From: Sthenelais limicola
Lineage: Eukaryota > Annelida > Polychaeta > Phyllodocida > Sigalionidae
DNA length: 64,000 bases
Direction: 5' to 3'
NCBI GenBank assembly: GCA_942159475.1
Contig: OW804095.1
Span: 61,284,773 to 61,348,772, forward strand
Shown here: positions 28,201-39,312 of the stretch, piece by piece
Numbering within the stretch: the stretch's first letter is position 1
Layout of the letters: each line of letters starts with the position of its first letter
Translations under genes and position numbers: made by a program
Notes under the pieces: generated by a model
Told to the model about the DNA's origin: nothing
Databases searched by the model: none
What the model saw: the letters and a program-made list of their open reading frames with translations, nothing else

Positions 28201-31200
28201 ATATAATACAATCACGACTTGACAGGAAAGCATCTCCTCCCAATATTTAACCAGTTGCGGCCGCCATGGTAAGAGATCATTAGATGACAGGAATGTGCCT
28301 ATTCGCGAATGCTTGTATCGGGTATAACATGTTAGTTAGACAGGCAAGTGTCATAGCAGCCCTCCACTTGCCTTTATCCACCCTCCTCTGTATTGCCACA
28401 TTTCACTCAAAAAGGTATTTTAACACATAATGGGACTCGCCTCACTAACAAACAGGCCCGTTTCAGTAACAGGAAGGGATGGCGCAATGGATGGTTATAA
28501 TATGCTCAATTGGAGATCTCTAGAAGAATTCACAAGGGAAAATAGAATGGTTGCTACAGAATTCTTTAGTGCGCTTCTGAAGTACAAAATACATGTCAGC
28601 TCTGATTAATAATTCATTGGACATATTCAGGAAATTATAACATTATATTCAGTGTTTAACATCGAAGGTAGACGGATATAAGAGGCATACTAATGGGCAA
28701 TACTCTAATGGGCAATACTCTAATGGTAATATATATTTTTTAAAAACACATTGGAACATTATCATGCCCAGTCCTGCATCTCGCCGTGTGTTCTTGAGCC
28801 TCTCTCAGGAAGCCGGTGACATGCACATTTAGCATCGGTCTGATTGTGTTAGCCTGGGGCTATGGATGTCATTAAGTTGATCATCCCACCACTGAATTTC
28901 ATGCATAAATCTGATCGTGAATTTGGACTGTTGATATATCCATGAGAATAAGTATCATCAATTGACCGAGTGCACGGGCCATTTGATGTTTTATAGGAGT
29001 GTGCGCACAGCAACCATATGGAAGAGGGGAGGAGTCTTTTATAAGTTGGGAGCTAGAGCAAATGCGGTACTCAGGCTATGTTCATAGATGTCTATTAGTT
29101 TGATCAAGTCAGATGGCCAATCACTGGCCGATATGGGCACTAGATGAAGCAGGGTCAGCAGGAGGTTGCATACACATTCACTCTACTTCCACTGCTTTCT
29201 CTCAGACAGTGTTGCACTAGGCATAGGACCTTCTCCCTCCTCTCAATACTCTCAATGACGAAGGAGGTAGACACCATGCCCAGACATGTATATCACTATT
29301 ATAAAGCATGGATTTCTCCACAACCAATGCTTAACCAAGGTTGCTATGGTTACAGGGGTCTGGAGGATGATGAAGGGGTCCATACAATGGATAGCGAAGA
29401 GGATGAATTCGCTGCCATACAACGAAATACAGAGATCCTCAAATCGGTAAGTACATGACAACTGCTGCAACTTTTCTCTGACAGTTCATGAATTTAATCA
29501 ATGCCAGAATTAACTGATGTTTAGTCCGACGAAACTGTTATTAAAGTCACTGAGTTGTTTCTAACAGTTCCGAAGGGCTCCACCTCCAAAGAATAGATCT
29601 AAATCAAGGAGATCTGGAAGGGGGCGAAGGCCAATGAGAGGACAGGTAAATCTGCAATAGGAAACTAATATATTCAATGGATACTAAATGCTATTCAGAT
29701 TTCATTTTCCAAATTGGATCCTTATGGACTGATCAATGTGTATTCATGCAGAGCTTTTAGTGGATTTAATAGAAGAATTTAATGGAAGAATTAATGGAAT
29801 GGAACGTGATGTATTTGTTACACCAGTTGGGGACCTGAACTTAATCTGAATTATTCTCAATTATTTGCAGGATGTGAGTAGTTCCGAGCAAATAGCTGAG
29901 GAGCCAAGCAGTGGTAGTTTTGGGAGTCGTCCAACCAGTGGCATCAACAGTCCAGCGACTTCTGCTACGCCTGAAGAAGAACATGATTCATTTGAAGCCA
30001 GCTTACATATGACAACGACTGAATCATTGAGTGCTGCCAGGTCATCCAGTATCAGTCAGACACCCCAATCTTCCATGGACAGTATGGATAGCCCTAAGCG
30101 GCAGCCAAGCCTTAGCAGCAGAGACAGTCCACTTCGGGGCAGTCTGAATGACAGTCCAAAACGGCTGCTTGACAGCCCCAAGAGACAAGTTAGGGAGAGT
30201 TCCAAAAGGGCTTCTGATTTTGATCGCTCCCCTGGTTCCTACCAACCAACTGACCGCCTACTCCATGAGAAAAATGGACATCCAGATTTTAGTCTAAATA
30301 TACCGATGGACTTCCAGCAACAGAGGCTGGGGGTCCATCACCAACTCTCGCCCCAGGATGGCGGTAAGGTGTTAGGAGGAGGAGGTGCAGGTGGGAAGCC
30401 CCACAGGCCTAAATCTTACCATGTTGATCTTGCATCATCATCCCTGAATAATACTGAGGCTAGCCATAGGGTGCCCTCAGACAGAGTCCGCCCACTCAGA
30501 CCCATGTCACAGGTACAACCCCACCACGAGTTGGATCTGTTCTCACGTGACCCTCCATCACATGACCTGGACGTGGGGTCACATGATCAGAAGCATTTAC
30601 ATGTACATGAACCCCAGCAACAACGTGATACTATCTCTTTATCTCATGGACATTTAGCCAGGAATATTAGCTCCCCAGTGGGGCGGGTGCTCCCACAAGT
30701 AAGACAGCCAAGTTCTCCTGGGGAACTAAGGAGGTGGGAAAGTGAACATTCATACTTACAGGAGGAGGGTTGGAAGCCCTCTCGGTTGAGAGAACCTAAG
30801 CATCGGCCTAGAATGTCAAGTCCAGACCAACCTTCTTCCTCCGGTTCACAGGCACGTGAGCTCCAGACATTAAGGTCAGTCTAACTCAGTCAATAGTTGT
30901 TTTTATCAGAATAACCACATTTTCCTGTACACCACATTTACCTGGGAAATACTTGCATGATACACCTCGTTTGTGTCCACCTCCTGTTTATCCTGCTGGA
31001 GCTAGACAAGAAAAAGCTTTACAGAATGTCACCTTCCATCAGGCTTTTCCTATCCAAAAATATAGGTGCATGCCCTCAAAAACATTTTTTTTTAAGATCC
31101 GAAAGGGTCTATTATTTGGAAGTTTTAGAAAGCAAGATTATAGTAAAAGATTGGACATGATCCTCATATTACCGTTTAAGTAAATAAACCTCCTGGTTGC

Positions 31201-34200
31201 AATGGAAAAGGAGTGTAAAACAGGACCCACCTGGATGCAAAAAAAGAAATGCATTTACACTTCAATGGAAAGCCAAACCTTATACAACCATGAAAAAAAA
31301 AATACATCCATAGGTCTATAGATGGCAATATAATTTTTATATAAGTGCACGTTCTCTTTTTTTATCGTTCATAAATTGACTGCTATAATGAAGCTTAATA
31401 TCTGAACACATGTATAGGCCAACCCTAGAGGAAAACCAAGTTAGGGAGCACCCACAATCAGAAAGGTTGGAGCGTAAAGTATTGTAAGTATCACCATAAT
31501 ATCTAGTCATTATAGCTATCAGTATCTCAATGCACACAAGTTCCCGTCCTATTCTAATGCCAATATCTGGGTTTATGATGACAGTCCCATGAGAGACAAA
31601 GCATATTTCGTATTTCATGCATGGTTAGTGGGTAACTTTCATACTGTATTGCTTGATAAGTTCTGAAAAAAAGCATGGCCTGATCTGGAAGCCATGCATA
31701 TTTCCAATCAGTGAAGTTAGAGTTGGTAAGATAAACTGATGAGCTTCATAAATAATAGGGAGTAGATGAATGAAAAATACTCGAGATCTATGTATAACAT
31801 ATTTTGATGTTTTGATATCAGTCTCGCCCGTGATTTCTGGTAAGAAAGAACACCAAGTCCAGTTTAATTCATAGTAATAGTGTCATGCTTTAAGATATAT
31901 TTATAAAGTCTTTTCTCTATTCTTAGATAGATAAAGATTTTGTAAAGTAGGTTAATTTGAACATTCAAGTGCATTCTACTTCACATTAGTTAAAAATTGA
32001 TATTTCTAGATTAGATATGTGTCGCCATATAGCTCTATAATAGGACAATCAGGATACTTTTTATCACTTGATTGGGTATGCACGAACGTGGATGTCGCTT
32101 TCCTTCCAAGCTTGTGCCTAAAATAATTCTTAGTAAATGTTTTGTGTTTATATGAATATTAACAACCAACTTTAATTGGGTACATTTCCAAACAAACCAT
32201 CTCATTTCAAAAAGGTACCCTGAATCAAGGAATGCTGTCTTAGTAAAAGTGCCTTGGCTCGATACTATGTATTTAAGTTGCATCTTTAGATCTTGTGTAT
32301 TTGTATTCCATAAGAGTACCAACCATCCCATCTATCAACTAAAAGACAGCAAACGCCGCCCTCCTATCCTAAGTATTCTATGTCCAGGGTACAATACAAT
32401 TACATTTCTTCCAAATGCTTAAGGCACGAAAATTCAAGGAGAAAAACGTGGGTGGAAAAAAGAATATCTGAATACACGTGTAATGTTATTTCCATAGAGC
32501 AAAGGATTGGCAATCATATTTAGAATTCCACACGTGCCTTGAATCTTTGACGTGGGGGGACTTTTTCACCTTTTCATACCAATTTCTCTCTTTATAAAAA
32601 AAAGTACCATAGACATGACTTGAGTGCGAGACGTTTGGTCCCTTTTTAAGTAAAAAAAGACATTTTAAGTGTCCTGTTCCCCTGAAAAAAGGACTAATCC
32701 AGTAAGCTGTGAGTAGCATGATAAGCGCGCATGACGTTGTTCTCATGTTGTGTTTTTTTGACTTTGGTTCGTTTTTAGGCAGAGCGAGACGCCTGAAACT
32801 TCCCCACAGGCACCTGACCATCTGAATGATCAAGGTTGGAATGCTGCTACTGCATGGGTTGACATGGCCATCATTGATTTTCTTTAAGCTCTAACCACTT
32901 CTGTGTCTCTCCATGTGTTACCTTTGGATCTTTAACATCTATATAGTATAGTCTAGTAGATAACCCTTTTTTAACCAGGGCGCTATGCTTCAGCTGTACA
33001 AAGCTACTTATGTTACCTTATTTCGCCCACAACAGAGTCATTTATTGAAAATCATTTGGTTAGGTCACTATGCAGAAATCTACTGAATATGTACACGTAT
33101 ACAATTATCACCGGACAAAAATAATTATGTTCATTTTCATGTTCACACATAATGGTGGTTGGGATCGACCAGTTTGTTTGTAGCTATAACGAAAAATAAG
33201 TTTTCTTTTAATATTTTCATTTAGCTATTTAGAATTAATAAGGAATACACCTAATTTCCTATTCACAACTTTTCCTCACAAGTTAGATACTGTACTAGAA
33301 TATGATGAAAAAATGAGTATCATCTATGATAAAGTCACAAATGGGAGTATGGCACCGAGACACTAGATGCTTTGGATGACGGAATTAACAAAAGAAAAAT
33401 TAGTTGATATTATTTGATTGCCTCACCAGATATTTCAACATCAAGACAATTAAGATGGAGACAAACATGACTGAAATACATCCTTGAACTTCAAATCTCA
33501 ACAATGATGAGGGGAACATTAATATTAATAATCAGAAATTTCCAAACACATACATGACTTGTTCAAACCTAATGAAATTCACACTAACCACATCAGACTC
33601 ACCCCACAATGAGAAAACTTGATTAAAGCACACCATTTTGCACACCACATCTGATATTTTTTCCATATTACTCACGACACAAGTCTTTTATTTACTTAAA
33701 GTGACTTTATTCAAGTACAGTACAAATGATGGCTTTTATCTATATTTCAGGCGTGACCGGAGTCCCGACTTCTGAAAAGGTTATCTTCCTACCAAATCGT
33801 GATGTAAGTAAAGATATGTGCTCAGGACCTTAATAACATAGAAAAGCATTCATCTCCACTACAAAACAGACTTAAGCAATAAAGGGAAGTGAACACAGAA
33901 GGAAGCGTGAAATAAATTTTAGAAAGGAAAAAGCAACTATAACCTAAGTAAATAGTTTGTGTATTTTGTATTCTAAAATTGGTAATATTCAGAAGATACA
34001 TCCTAGTAAAAATAAGGGTATTGGGATTGTATGCCTTTCGTTCGACGAGAACATTCAAAACATTTAAAACGATGTTTACAAAGTTGAGTTTGGCATTATT
34101 TAATTCGTTATATATTTTGATTAATTACAGGTACCCCCACCCCGACCTCCACTGCCTTCATGGCGCCAGATCAACCCTCCCTGGAAACCAGAGTCGTCAG

Positions 34201-36770
34201 ACAGCAAGGAAATTCCTCCACGAAGTCCAGTCAAGTTATCCTATGTGGCAAACGCAGAGGTACAACACCAAAACCCACATTCGCATATAAGGCGTGAACG
34301 CAGCTTCATCGTTAACAAAGAGAGAAGCTTCGTGAGAGCATCTCTCAATACAAAAACATCTACACAACAAGCGGTCAGCAACAAACATTTCTCCAGCGAT
34401 CCCGATATCAAATCAGTGCTCTCAAAAAGTCTTCCAAGGAGGGATTACCCTCAGGGTCATGAATTGAATGCTGAGTTTACCCAGTCCATGGATTTTGAGA
34501 GAAACTGGAGGGATAGCAGCAACAGGAGAGGAAGGTCCCTTGATCGTGCACAGTACACTGCCCCAATAGACACAAGATTTGTGCAGTCGAATCCTGATGT
34601 GTTCCACCACAGTCACTCATTAACTGCAAGGGAAATTCCATTAAGGGATTTGTCTCCGGACCAGGTGATGAGGCAATCTGCTAGGAGAAGAAACCTTATT
34701 AGGAATGATTTCATGGAAGGCCCACATCCAGATATGCTGCCAGGTGGTAGCAATAATGCTAATATGGAGACGGTGCGAGTTAAAACAGCTTCACTGCCTG
34801 CAAGCAAGAGCTGGCATGGTACGAGTGCTCCACCACAAACAGACACAGCGACAGGTGATCAAGAGATTCCATGGCTGCACCCATTAGAGGAAAATAACAC
34901 AGAGAATATAAAGCCAAGTGATGTCAGAAAAAGCTTGAGAAAAGCAAGAGCCAAGTCAATGGAAGAAGGGAGAAGTACAGAGCTCTATCTGTCTACACTT
35001 CAAGCAGACTATCCACGGCCTGTTGAAGATATTTCCATCTCCGCTCAGAATCAAGAGCCCAAGGAAAGACCCGCACCTCTGTATCAAGCTACTTCTACGG
35101 GTACCCCGGGCACACATAGGAGTAGGAAGGACAAATACGAGTCCAACCCACAAACGCCTCTTGATTTTAAGAGGAATGATAGACGCAGCCAGAGTCTACG
35201 AACACCCAAGTCGCCGGAAGTACCGAGGAGACCGGAAATGCGCAGGAGTATGAGGGACACCAGGACTCGTTACACAGACCCTGAGATCAATCGTCGTCTA
35301 AACAACTTAGAGTTCATGAGGCCACCTTTCAAAAGCAGCCAGAGTTGGGAAGAACGCTCAGCCACCTTCCCTCGCCAGCAAGCTGTTCTCTCTTCTAGAC
35401 CATTTGAGACAGGTACTTACAGACCACCACAAGGTCAAAAGTTGATAGCATCGGACCCTTACCTGAAGGAACAAAGATTCAGCAAGCAAGTTAACAATGA
35501 GAAAAAGAGGGTTGGAGACAACGTTTGGGACAGTCAGAACAATCACATGAGAGCCATTAAACGTACCAGCAGCTCTCAAGAAAGGGTTATGAAACCCAAT
35601 GTAAACGAACCTATAACGAGGAGAGAAATTCTGCCAGATACCATGTGGGATACAAGTAAATTAACAAAGCCACCAACAGGGAAATCACCGGAGCCTAAAC
35701 TTTTGAGGGGTCAAATAAATCTGAACCAGAGCATACTCGAAGTGCCAAATGTCCCTCCAAAGCCTCAACATCTTCAAAATAATATTCAGCATTACACCAC
35801 AGAACATAACAATCAGTATCACCACAACATGCAACAAAGGAGTCCTCACAACTGGCCGAACATTATTGAAAAACATGACGTAACTGTAAATACAGCTTAT
35901 GAGATGAGCTGGAATAACGCTAAGTTATCCCAATGGGATAGCCCTAATGATGCCTATGGGGAAAATGTGAACGGTAATAGAGACGCCGGTAGTGAAGAGA
36001 TGAAGAGGTTGTCCCAAGAATTGGAGGTACAATACAATGGCAAGCCACTATCTCCGCTCAACCTGGCAAAATCTCCAAGTGCTGAGCCACGAAGACACCA
36101 AAGCACAGAGAAGCTCTTTATAGAGAGAGTTGTCACACCAAAGACAGTCAGCAGGGGCACAGATACAGCCAGTCTCATGGATATGAATTGTAACCCACGA
36201 GAGGATAGGCCAGATGGTTTATGGCAAGATGAAACTGGGTGTATCAAGAGGAATGTGACTGTGCAGACTGAAGAGTTTGACCAACCAGACTGGAAGGAAG
36301 ATATTAACACTGGAGTATTCTACCCCAAGAGCCTCCCACTTAATGGTAACATGCCGCCAGACATCAGTTCATCAATCGACACCAATTTGAACACGTGGGA
36401 AGCAATCGATGGCCCAGCTGGTAACTTGGAGCCGAATGACCATAAAGTGCTTCGATTCACCCAAGACCCAAGATGGAAAGATTCCCTAGTTAAACCTGAG
36501 GTAACGAATATGTATGACAGGAATTTCTTGTTGGAGAGACATCAGAGTCAGGACGTAGATGTTGCTGGTAGATATGGGGATGATGTCGACTCCATACAAA
36601 GGTCTAGTTCACAACAATCTTTGAATGTAGCAGCGCCAAAGATGAGAAGCACACCTGATGTTATCCCAATATCTGAAAGGCCGCTCCGCCAGCCAACACA
36701 GGCAAAGTCCTTGGTTGATACAGATTACCATTTTACATTCAACTTCGAAGTAGAGGCAACGGAAATTTGA
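11415..36770 (+). CDS. Large single-pass membrane protein, spliced gene model (9 coding exons, ~2,022 aa)
   Basis: Coding exons: 11415-13225, 24592-24787, 27231-27370, 29356-29446, 29568-29645, 29871-30874, 32779-32834, 33751-33803 and 34131-36770. All junctions use GT-AG and all phases agree (2,0,2,0,0,2,1,0). Predicted layout: signal peptide (residues 1-30), Ser/Thr/Asn/Gly-rich ectodomain with many N-X-S/T sequons (about 31-482), membrane helix (484-504), CCC at 507-509 as a likely palmitoylation site, then a tail of about 1,500 residues. The tail is acidic, then Arg-rich, then full of Ser-Pro and basophilic phosphorylation-type motifs. It carries a proline-rich SH3-type motif (PPPRPPLPSW, 1145-1154) and ends in ATEI, a class I PDZ-ligand pattern. 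This suggests a type I surface protein with a scaffold-like tail at the cortex or a junction, by inference only. I do not recognise the family. The weakest point is the 11.4-kb first intron: two separate genes remain possible. Confidence 0.65.
13602..13607 (+). promoter_or_regulatory. Candidate intronic polyadenylation signal AATAAA
   Basis: An exact AATAAA lies about 375 bp past the exon 1 donor and is followed by GT-rich sequence (GTGGTTCAATGTCG). With the stop codon overlapping the donor it could end a short transcript. Function is inferred. Confidence 0.35.
17965..17980. repeat. Poly-C run
   Basis: Sixteen consecutive C bases. Open frames across it encode only homopolymer-driven residues. 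Confidence 0.9.
22221..22258. repeat. (GT)n microsatellite followed by a poly-G run
   Basis: About nine GT units run directly into roughly 21 G bases. The G run is prone to sequencing error. Confidence 0.9.
24592..24787 (+). CDS. Exon 2: first exon of the cytoplasmic tail
   Basis: The acceptor (CTCTGTTACAG) and donor (TTT/GTAAGT) are strong. The exon starts with one base, T, which completes AGT (Ser) with the AG left by exon 1, and ends in phase 0. It encodes 65 residues, hydrophilic and charged, including VKDRIRAFEAP and a Lys-rich PRKNKPTSKAFEEFE segment. GC content and codon use are clearly higher than in the flanking intron. The frame is open upstream of the acceptor but AT-rich and unlike the exon. 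Confidence 0.75.
24858..24916. repeat. Inverted repeat, 14-bp perfect arms
   Basis: AATTCTAGAATCCA at 24858-24871 is the reverse complement of 24903-24916, with a 31-base loop. Confidence 0.8.
24979..24992. repeat. 14-bp perfect palindrome
   Basis: GCACTTCGAAGTGC reads the same on both strands. Confidence 0.9.
25464..25488. repeat. 25-bp palindrome with one central base
   Basis: Two 12-base arms, GAATCTTCTTAG and its exact reverse complement, are separated by a single G. Confidence 0.9.
27231..27370 (+). CDS. Exon 3: acidic tail segment
   Basis: The acceptor TTATTTTTAG and donor AGCAG/GTCAGT bound 140 bases, phase 0 to 2. It encodes a Gly/Arg start (GGGPRRRHG), an acidic DEDEEHDDGEG run and a Ser/Pro/Thr-rich end (SPIGILLPSPTSGLSQEDTP). 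The TATGTTT-poor, higher-GC content stands out from the intron. Confidence 0.72.
27371..29355 (+). other. Intron 3 of the membrane-protein gene
   Basis: No gene seen. A 16-bp unit (CTAATGGGCAATACT) is repeated in tandem about 2.5 times at 28689-28726. Confidence 0.6.
28689..28726. repeat. Short tandem repeat, 16-bp unit
   Basis: Two full copies and one partial copy of CTAATGGGCAATACT lie in tandem inside an intron. Confidence 0.85.
29356..29446 (+). CDS. Exon 4: acidic tail segment
   Basis: The acceptor GGTTACAG and donor TCG/GTAAGT bound 91 bases, phase 2 to 0. It encodes 30 residues beginning GLEDDEGVHTMDSEEDEF. The first base completes an Arg codon with exon 3. Confidence 0.75.
29568..29645 (+). 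CDS. Exon 5: Arg-rich 26-residue cassette
   Basis: The acceptor TTTCTAACAG and donor GGACAG/GTAAAT bound 78 bases, phase 0 to 0, so it can be skipped without a frameshift. The product is strongly basic (PPPKNRSKSRRSGRGRRPMR), in contrast to the acidic exons before it. The flanking introns are short (121 and 225 bases). Confidence 0.72.
29871..30874 (+). CDS. Exon 6: Ser/Pro-rich tail with DSPKR repeats
   Basis: The acceptor TTATTTGCAG and donor TTAAG/GTCAGT bound 1,004 bases, phase 0 to 2, giving 334 residues. It is low-complexity and hydrophilic, with SSGSFGSRPTSG, three S/DSPKR-type units near the middle (proline-directed kinase sites), a Gly stretch and His/Asp-rich segments (PSHDLDVGSHDQ). 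No globular domain is recognisable. Confidence 0.8.
30875..32778 (+). other. Intron 6 of the membrane-protein gene
   Basis: AT-rich with several A and T runs. No coding signal found on either strand. Confidence 0.6.
32779..32834 (+). CDS. Exon 7: small tail exon
   Basis: The acceptor TTCGTTTTTAG and a weaker donor (CAAG/GTTGGA) bound 56 bases that bridge phase 2 to 1. It encodes QSETPETSPQAPDHLNDQ. It is supported by phase on both sides and by composition. Confidence 0.6.
32835..33750 (+). other. Intron 7 of the membrane-protein gene
   Basis: AT-rich, no features seen. Confidence 0.6.
33751..33803 (+). CDS. Exon 8: small tail exon
   Basis: The acceptor TATATTTCAG and donor GAT/GTAAGT bound 53 bases, phase 1 to 0. 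It encodes VTGVPTSEKVIFLPNRD after a split Gly codon. Confidence 0.65.
33804..34130 (+). other. Intron 8 of the membrane-protein gene
   Basis: 327 bases, AT-rich, no other feature seen. Confidence 0.65.
34131..36770 (+). CDS. Exon 9: C-terminal 879 residues of the tail, with stop
   Basis: The acceptor (TTGATTAATTACAG) is followed by an uninterrupted frame to TGA. It opens with VPPPRPPLPSWRQINPPW, an SH3-ligand-like proline stretch. Then come many basophilic phospho-motifs (RRSQSLRTPKSPE, KRTSSSQE, RSSSQQSL), KSWHG and SQSWEERS repeats with conserved Trp, and Asn/His/Gln-rich parts. The last residues are FNFEVEATEI, fitting a class I PDZ ligand (T-x-hydrophobic). No enzymatic or known globular domain is visible, and most of it is likely disordered. 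The next gene in this direction begins only at 55038. Confidence 0.85.
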   Translation, partial: VPPPRPPLPSWRQINPPWKPESSDSKEIPPRSPVKLSYVANAEVQHQNPHSHIRRERSFIVNKERSFVRASLNTKTSTQQAVSNKHFSSDPDIKSVLSKSLPRRDYPQGHELNAEFTQSMDFERNWRDSSNRRGRSLDRAQYTAPIDTRFVQSNPDVFHHSHSLTAREIPLRDLSPDQVMRQSARRRNLIRNDFMEGPHPDMLPGGSNNANMETVRVKTASLPASKSWHGTSAPPQTDTATGDQEIPWLHPLEENNTENIKPSDVRKSLRKARAKSMEEGRSTELYLSTLQADYPRPVEDISISAQNQEPKERPAPLYQATSTGTPGTHRSRKDKYESNPQTPLDFKRNDRRSQSLRTPKSPEVPRRPEMRRSMRDTRTRYTDPEINRRLNNLEFMRPPFKSSQSWEERSATFPRQQAVLSSRPFETGTYRPPQGQKLIASDPYLKEQRFSKQVNNEKKRVGDNVWDSQNNHMRAIKRTSSSQERVMKPNVNEPITRREILPDTMWDTSKLTKPPTGKSPEPKLLRGQINLNQSILEVPNVPPKPQHLQNNIQHYTTEHNNQYHHNMQQRSPHNWPNIIEKHDVTVNTAYEMSWNNAKLSQWDSPNDAYGENVNGNRDAGSEEMKRLSQELEVQYNGKPLSPLNLAKSPSAEPRRHQSTEKLFIERVVTPKTVSRGTDTASLMDMNCNPREDRPDGLWQDETGCIKRNVTVQTEEFDQPDWKEDINTGVFYPKSLPLNGNMPPDISSSIDTNLNTWEAIDGPAGNLEPNDHKVLRFTQDPRWKDSLVKPEVTNMYDRNFLLERHQSQDVDVAGRYGDDVDSIQRSSSQQSLNVAAPKMRSTPDVIPISERPLRQPTQAKSLVDTDYHFTFNFEVEATEI

Positions 36771-39312
36771 AGAATGCTAGCAAAACATATAATTGGTGTG
36801 AAGGGAGAGCTACGTAAAACCTGTACATGAATATGAATTATGTGAGAGGTGTAGCTATAGACTGGTGGCACATGAACGACCCAGGGAGTGTTCAAGAGAA
36901 GGTAACTTGTAGGAAGGAAGAGAACAGGGTCAAGGGGAAGGGCTACCATAATACTTATTTCTTCCTCTATTTAATTTGATTACTAAAGTACAATTCTGCA
37001 AACTCAACTGCCTACTTAATTTATGGAGACAATTTATGTTATGTCTTGATCGTACTAAGTTTCGTGCATGAAGAATGGGTGTGCTTTTATTCTTCATTAG
37101 TTTGTTGCTTAATGTAGTACATATTCCAATTTCTTAATGTGATTTTTATTGCTTCAGTATCTGATCCCGCTCTAATATACATTCAGAGGATATGTGTTCA
37201 TAAGCTTGGTTGTCAATCGAATACGATTGCTTCATTTGTCATGTTAATAGTTCCTTAACGTTCTACTTTATCTCAAATATATTTTTGTGATAAACAAATG
37301 TTAATCCATTACAAATGTTAATCCATTGGATCCGTTTATCATTAAAAAAAGGTCTGTGTTTAAAGGCCAAACAAAAGAAAACTAAAGAAGACTAAACATA
37401 AAGCTTTATAACGACTGCCAAAAAAAACCCTTTAATTTAAACTGAGAATTTGTTTAAGATTGTGCTATGGTATATAATTAGAATCATCATTCATAAGCCA
37501 GCCAAATAGTGATATATGTAAGGTCGAAGAGAAGAAAAACTTGATGGTAACGTATGTTTATTTAAATCAATTCAAAGTCATTCATCTTTGGTTCTACGAA
37601 GGTTGTAAGTATTAAATTTCTGCTATACTTTCCACTTCATCGAAAGGATATTGAGTGGCATTATAAAATTAAAAACTTGATATATTCATTGGAAGTGTGA
37701 ATAACATAATATCTGTAACATTACATACGAGAAAGTCTCAAATAATATGTTGATAGCTGGAGTCAGAATTCACTCTTCTCTGGAGTATTTTGGGTTTGGT
37801 CAAAGAGCTCAAATAATGTATTCATCAATACACTAACCATTCCCAATTGAATTTGGGGGATTAATTTGAGAAGGTAACATTAGTGTTTATCTAAAAAATA
37901 GGAGTTTTCTCTTGATGCACAAAAAAGAGGTCGGTCTAGTTTTTGATATAGCATGACTATAAGCTGTTTGGTAAGAGATAATGACATAGAGTTGGAAAAT
38001 ACTCCAACATTTCTTACAAGCGTTGCTTCTTTTTCTAACATCCTTTATTCAAAGACCTACACACCTAGTGATAACTTTCCTTTAGCTGTGATAAGGCATT
38101 CAGTTTAGTCCACACAATATTGAAATAATAACGGGACATACTAAGAATCGATAGTTCCCGAATACTATGTACCATAATGGTATTCAATATTATTTCTTAA
38201 AGAGTGAAACTAAGCAATATTTCCTTGGCAAACATAATTCCATGATCGATTTTAGTAATGACAAGGATATGTGTACATAAATATTTTTAAAATAGATATA
38301 TGCCTCATGTTTTCACTGAATGGAAGAAATGTTGAACAAATACAAGGACACTTTTGCTGTGCTCAGTATTGAGATATTAAAGATTTCCATCCACACCTGA
38401 GTATATGAATGTATTGATGCTGCATTAAATCCTCAATGAGGGAGCCCTCCACTATAGCTGCTTTCATTGCTGTGAAACGTATATTGATTGTAAAACAGAA
38501 ATCTAGATGTATTTTTCACATTTTTGTATATATACAAAATCAAAGCAACGTCCATATCAGAACGACCTTCCTAGCGCAGCATGGATATCCATACATACTT
38601 GTAGTTGATTCTGCAACTCGTTTCTTCAACAATATGAACCGGAGAATAAATAAAACACCGCTAAATGCATGGAGACCTAAAGTCAGCTGCTTTGATTTTG
38701 TTCTAAATGAATCACCTATGGGTAAATTGTTTTTTAAAATGTATATAAAGCTCACAAAAGTCACTTAGTAAGAAATTCAGCATGTAAGAAGACCCGCAAA
38801 ATAACATAACAAGGTATAACATAAACCTTTTAAAAAACTATCACAACCATAGGAAGACTCCTAGAGGACTCTCCACCTAAGTAGATTACACACAATCCAA
38901 GTTCTTAGTTTATGCACACGCCGCCACCTCGAGGATACTTGAAGAACTAATATATCTGTGAGGCTTCAATAACTGGGGTATCGAACCATCCTATTTCGGC
39001 AAGGATGGTTGACAATAGATTTGGTTCCATAAGATACATGTAACTACTGCTAATACAAAACGCCTTAAGGTTTTCAAGATTTGGCATTAGCACTCGAATG
39101 ATACGGGTGACTTTTAATCGGGCGAAATAACCATAGCGCACAAGTGAATAAGTATTACCGCAGAAGTGAAGCACATAGGCGGATGAAGGAACAGCAGCAA
39201 GACGGAAGATATTGTTCGAGAAAAAACTCATTCATCGTTTACCTGGTGCGACGGCAACCGGTCATCATCAATGATTTACTGATTACAATGTTAACTATTT
39301 TAAGAAACTCAC
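36771..39312. other. Intergenic between convergent genes
   Basis: Probably the 3' UTRs of the membrane-protein gene and the place where the last ASH2L exons were expected. I could not find the rest of the ASH2L SPRY domain on the minus strand here. ATTAAA-type poly(A) variants occur (for example around 37342). A perfect 17-bp tandem duplication lies at 37294-37327. A 94-codon minus-strand frame at 38947-39231 has no family resemblance. Confidence 0.5.
37294..37327. repeat. 17-bp tandem duplication
   Basis: ACAAATGTTAATCCATT occurs twice back to back without mismatch. Confidence 0.9.

Noticed and set aside
38920..38960. Minus-strand FFKYPRGGG frame resembling the FKYPPK motif expected at the end of the ASH2L SPRY domain
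   Set aside because: The match is only about five residues, the preceding conserved strands are absent and a stop follows soon. Probably chance.
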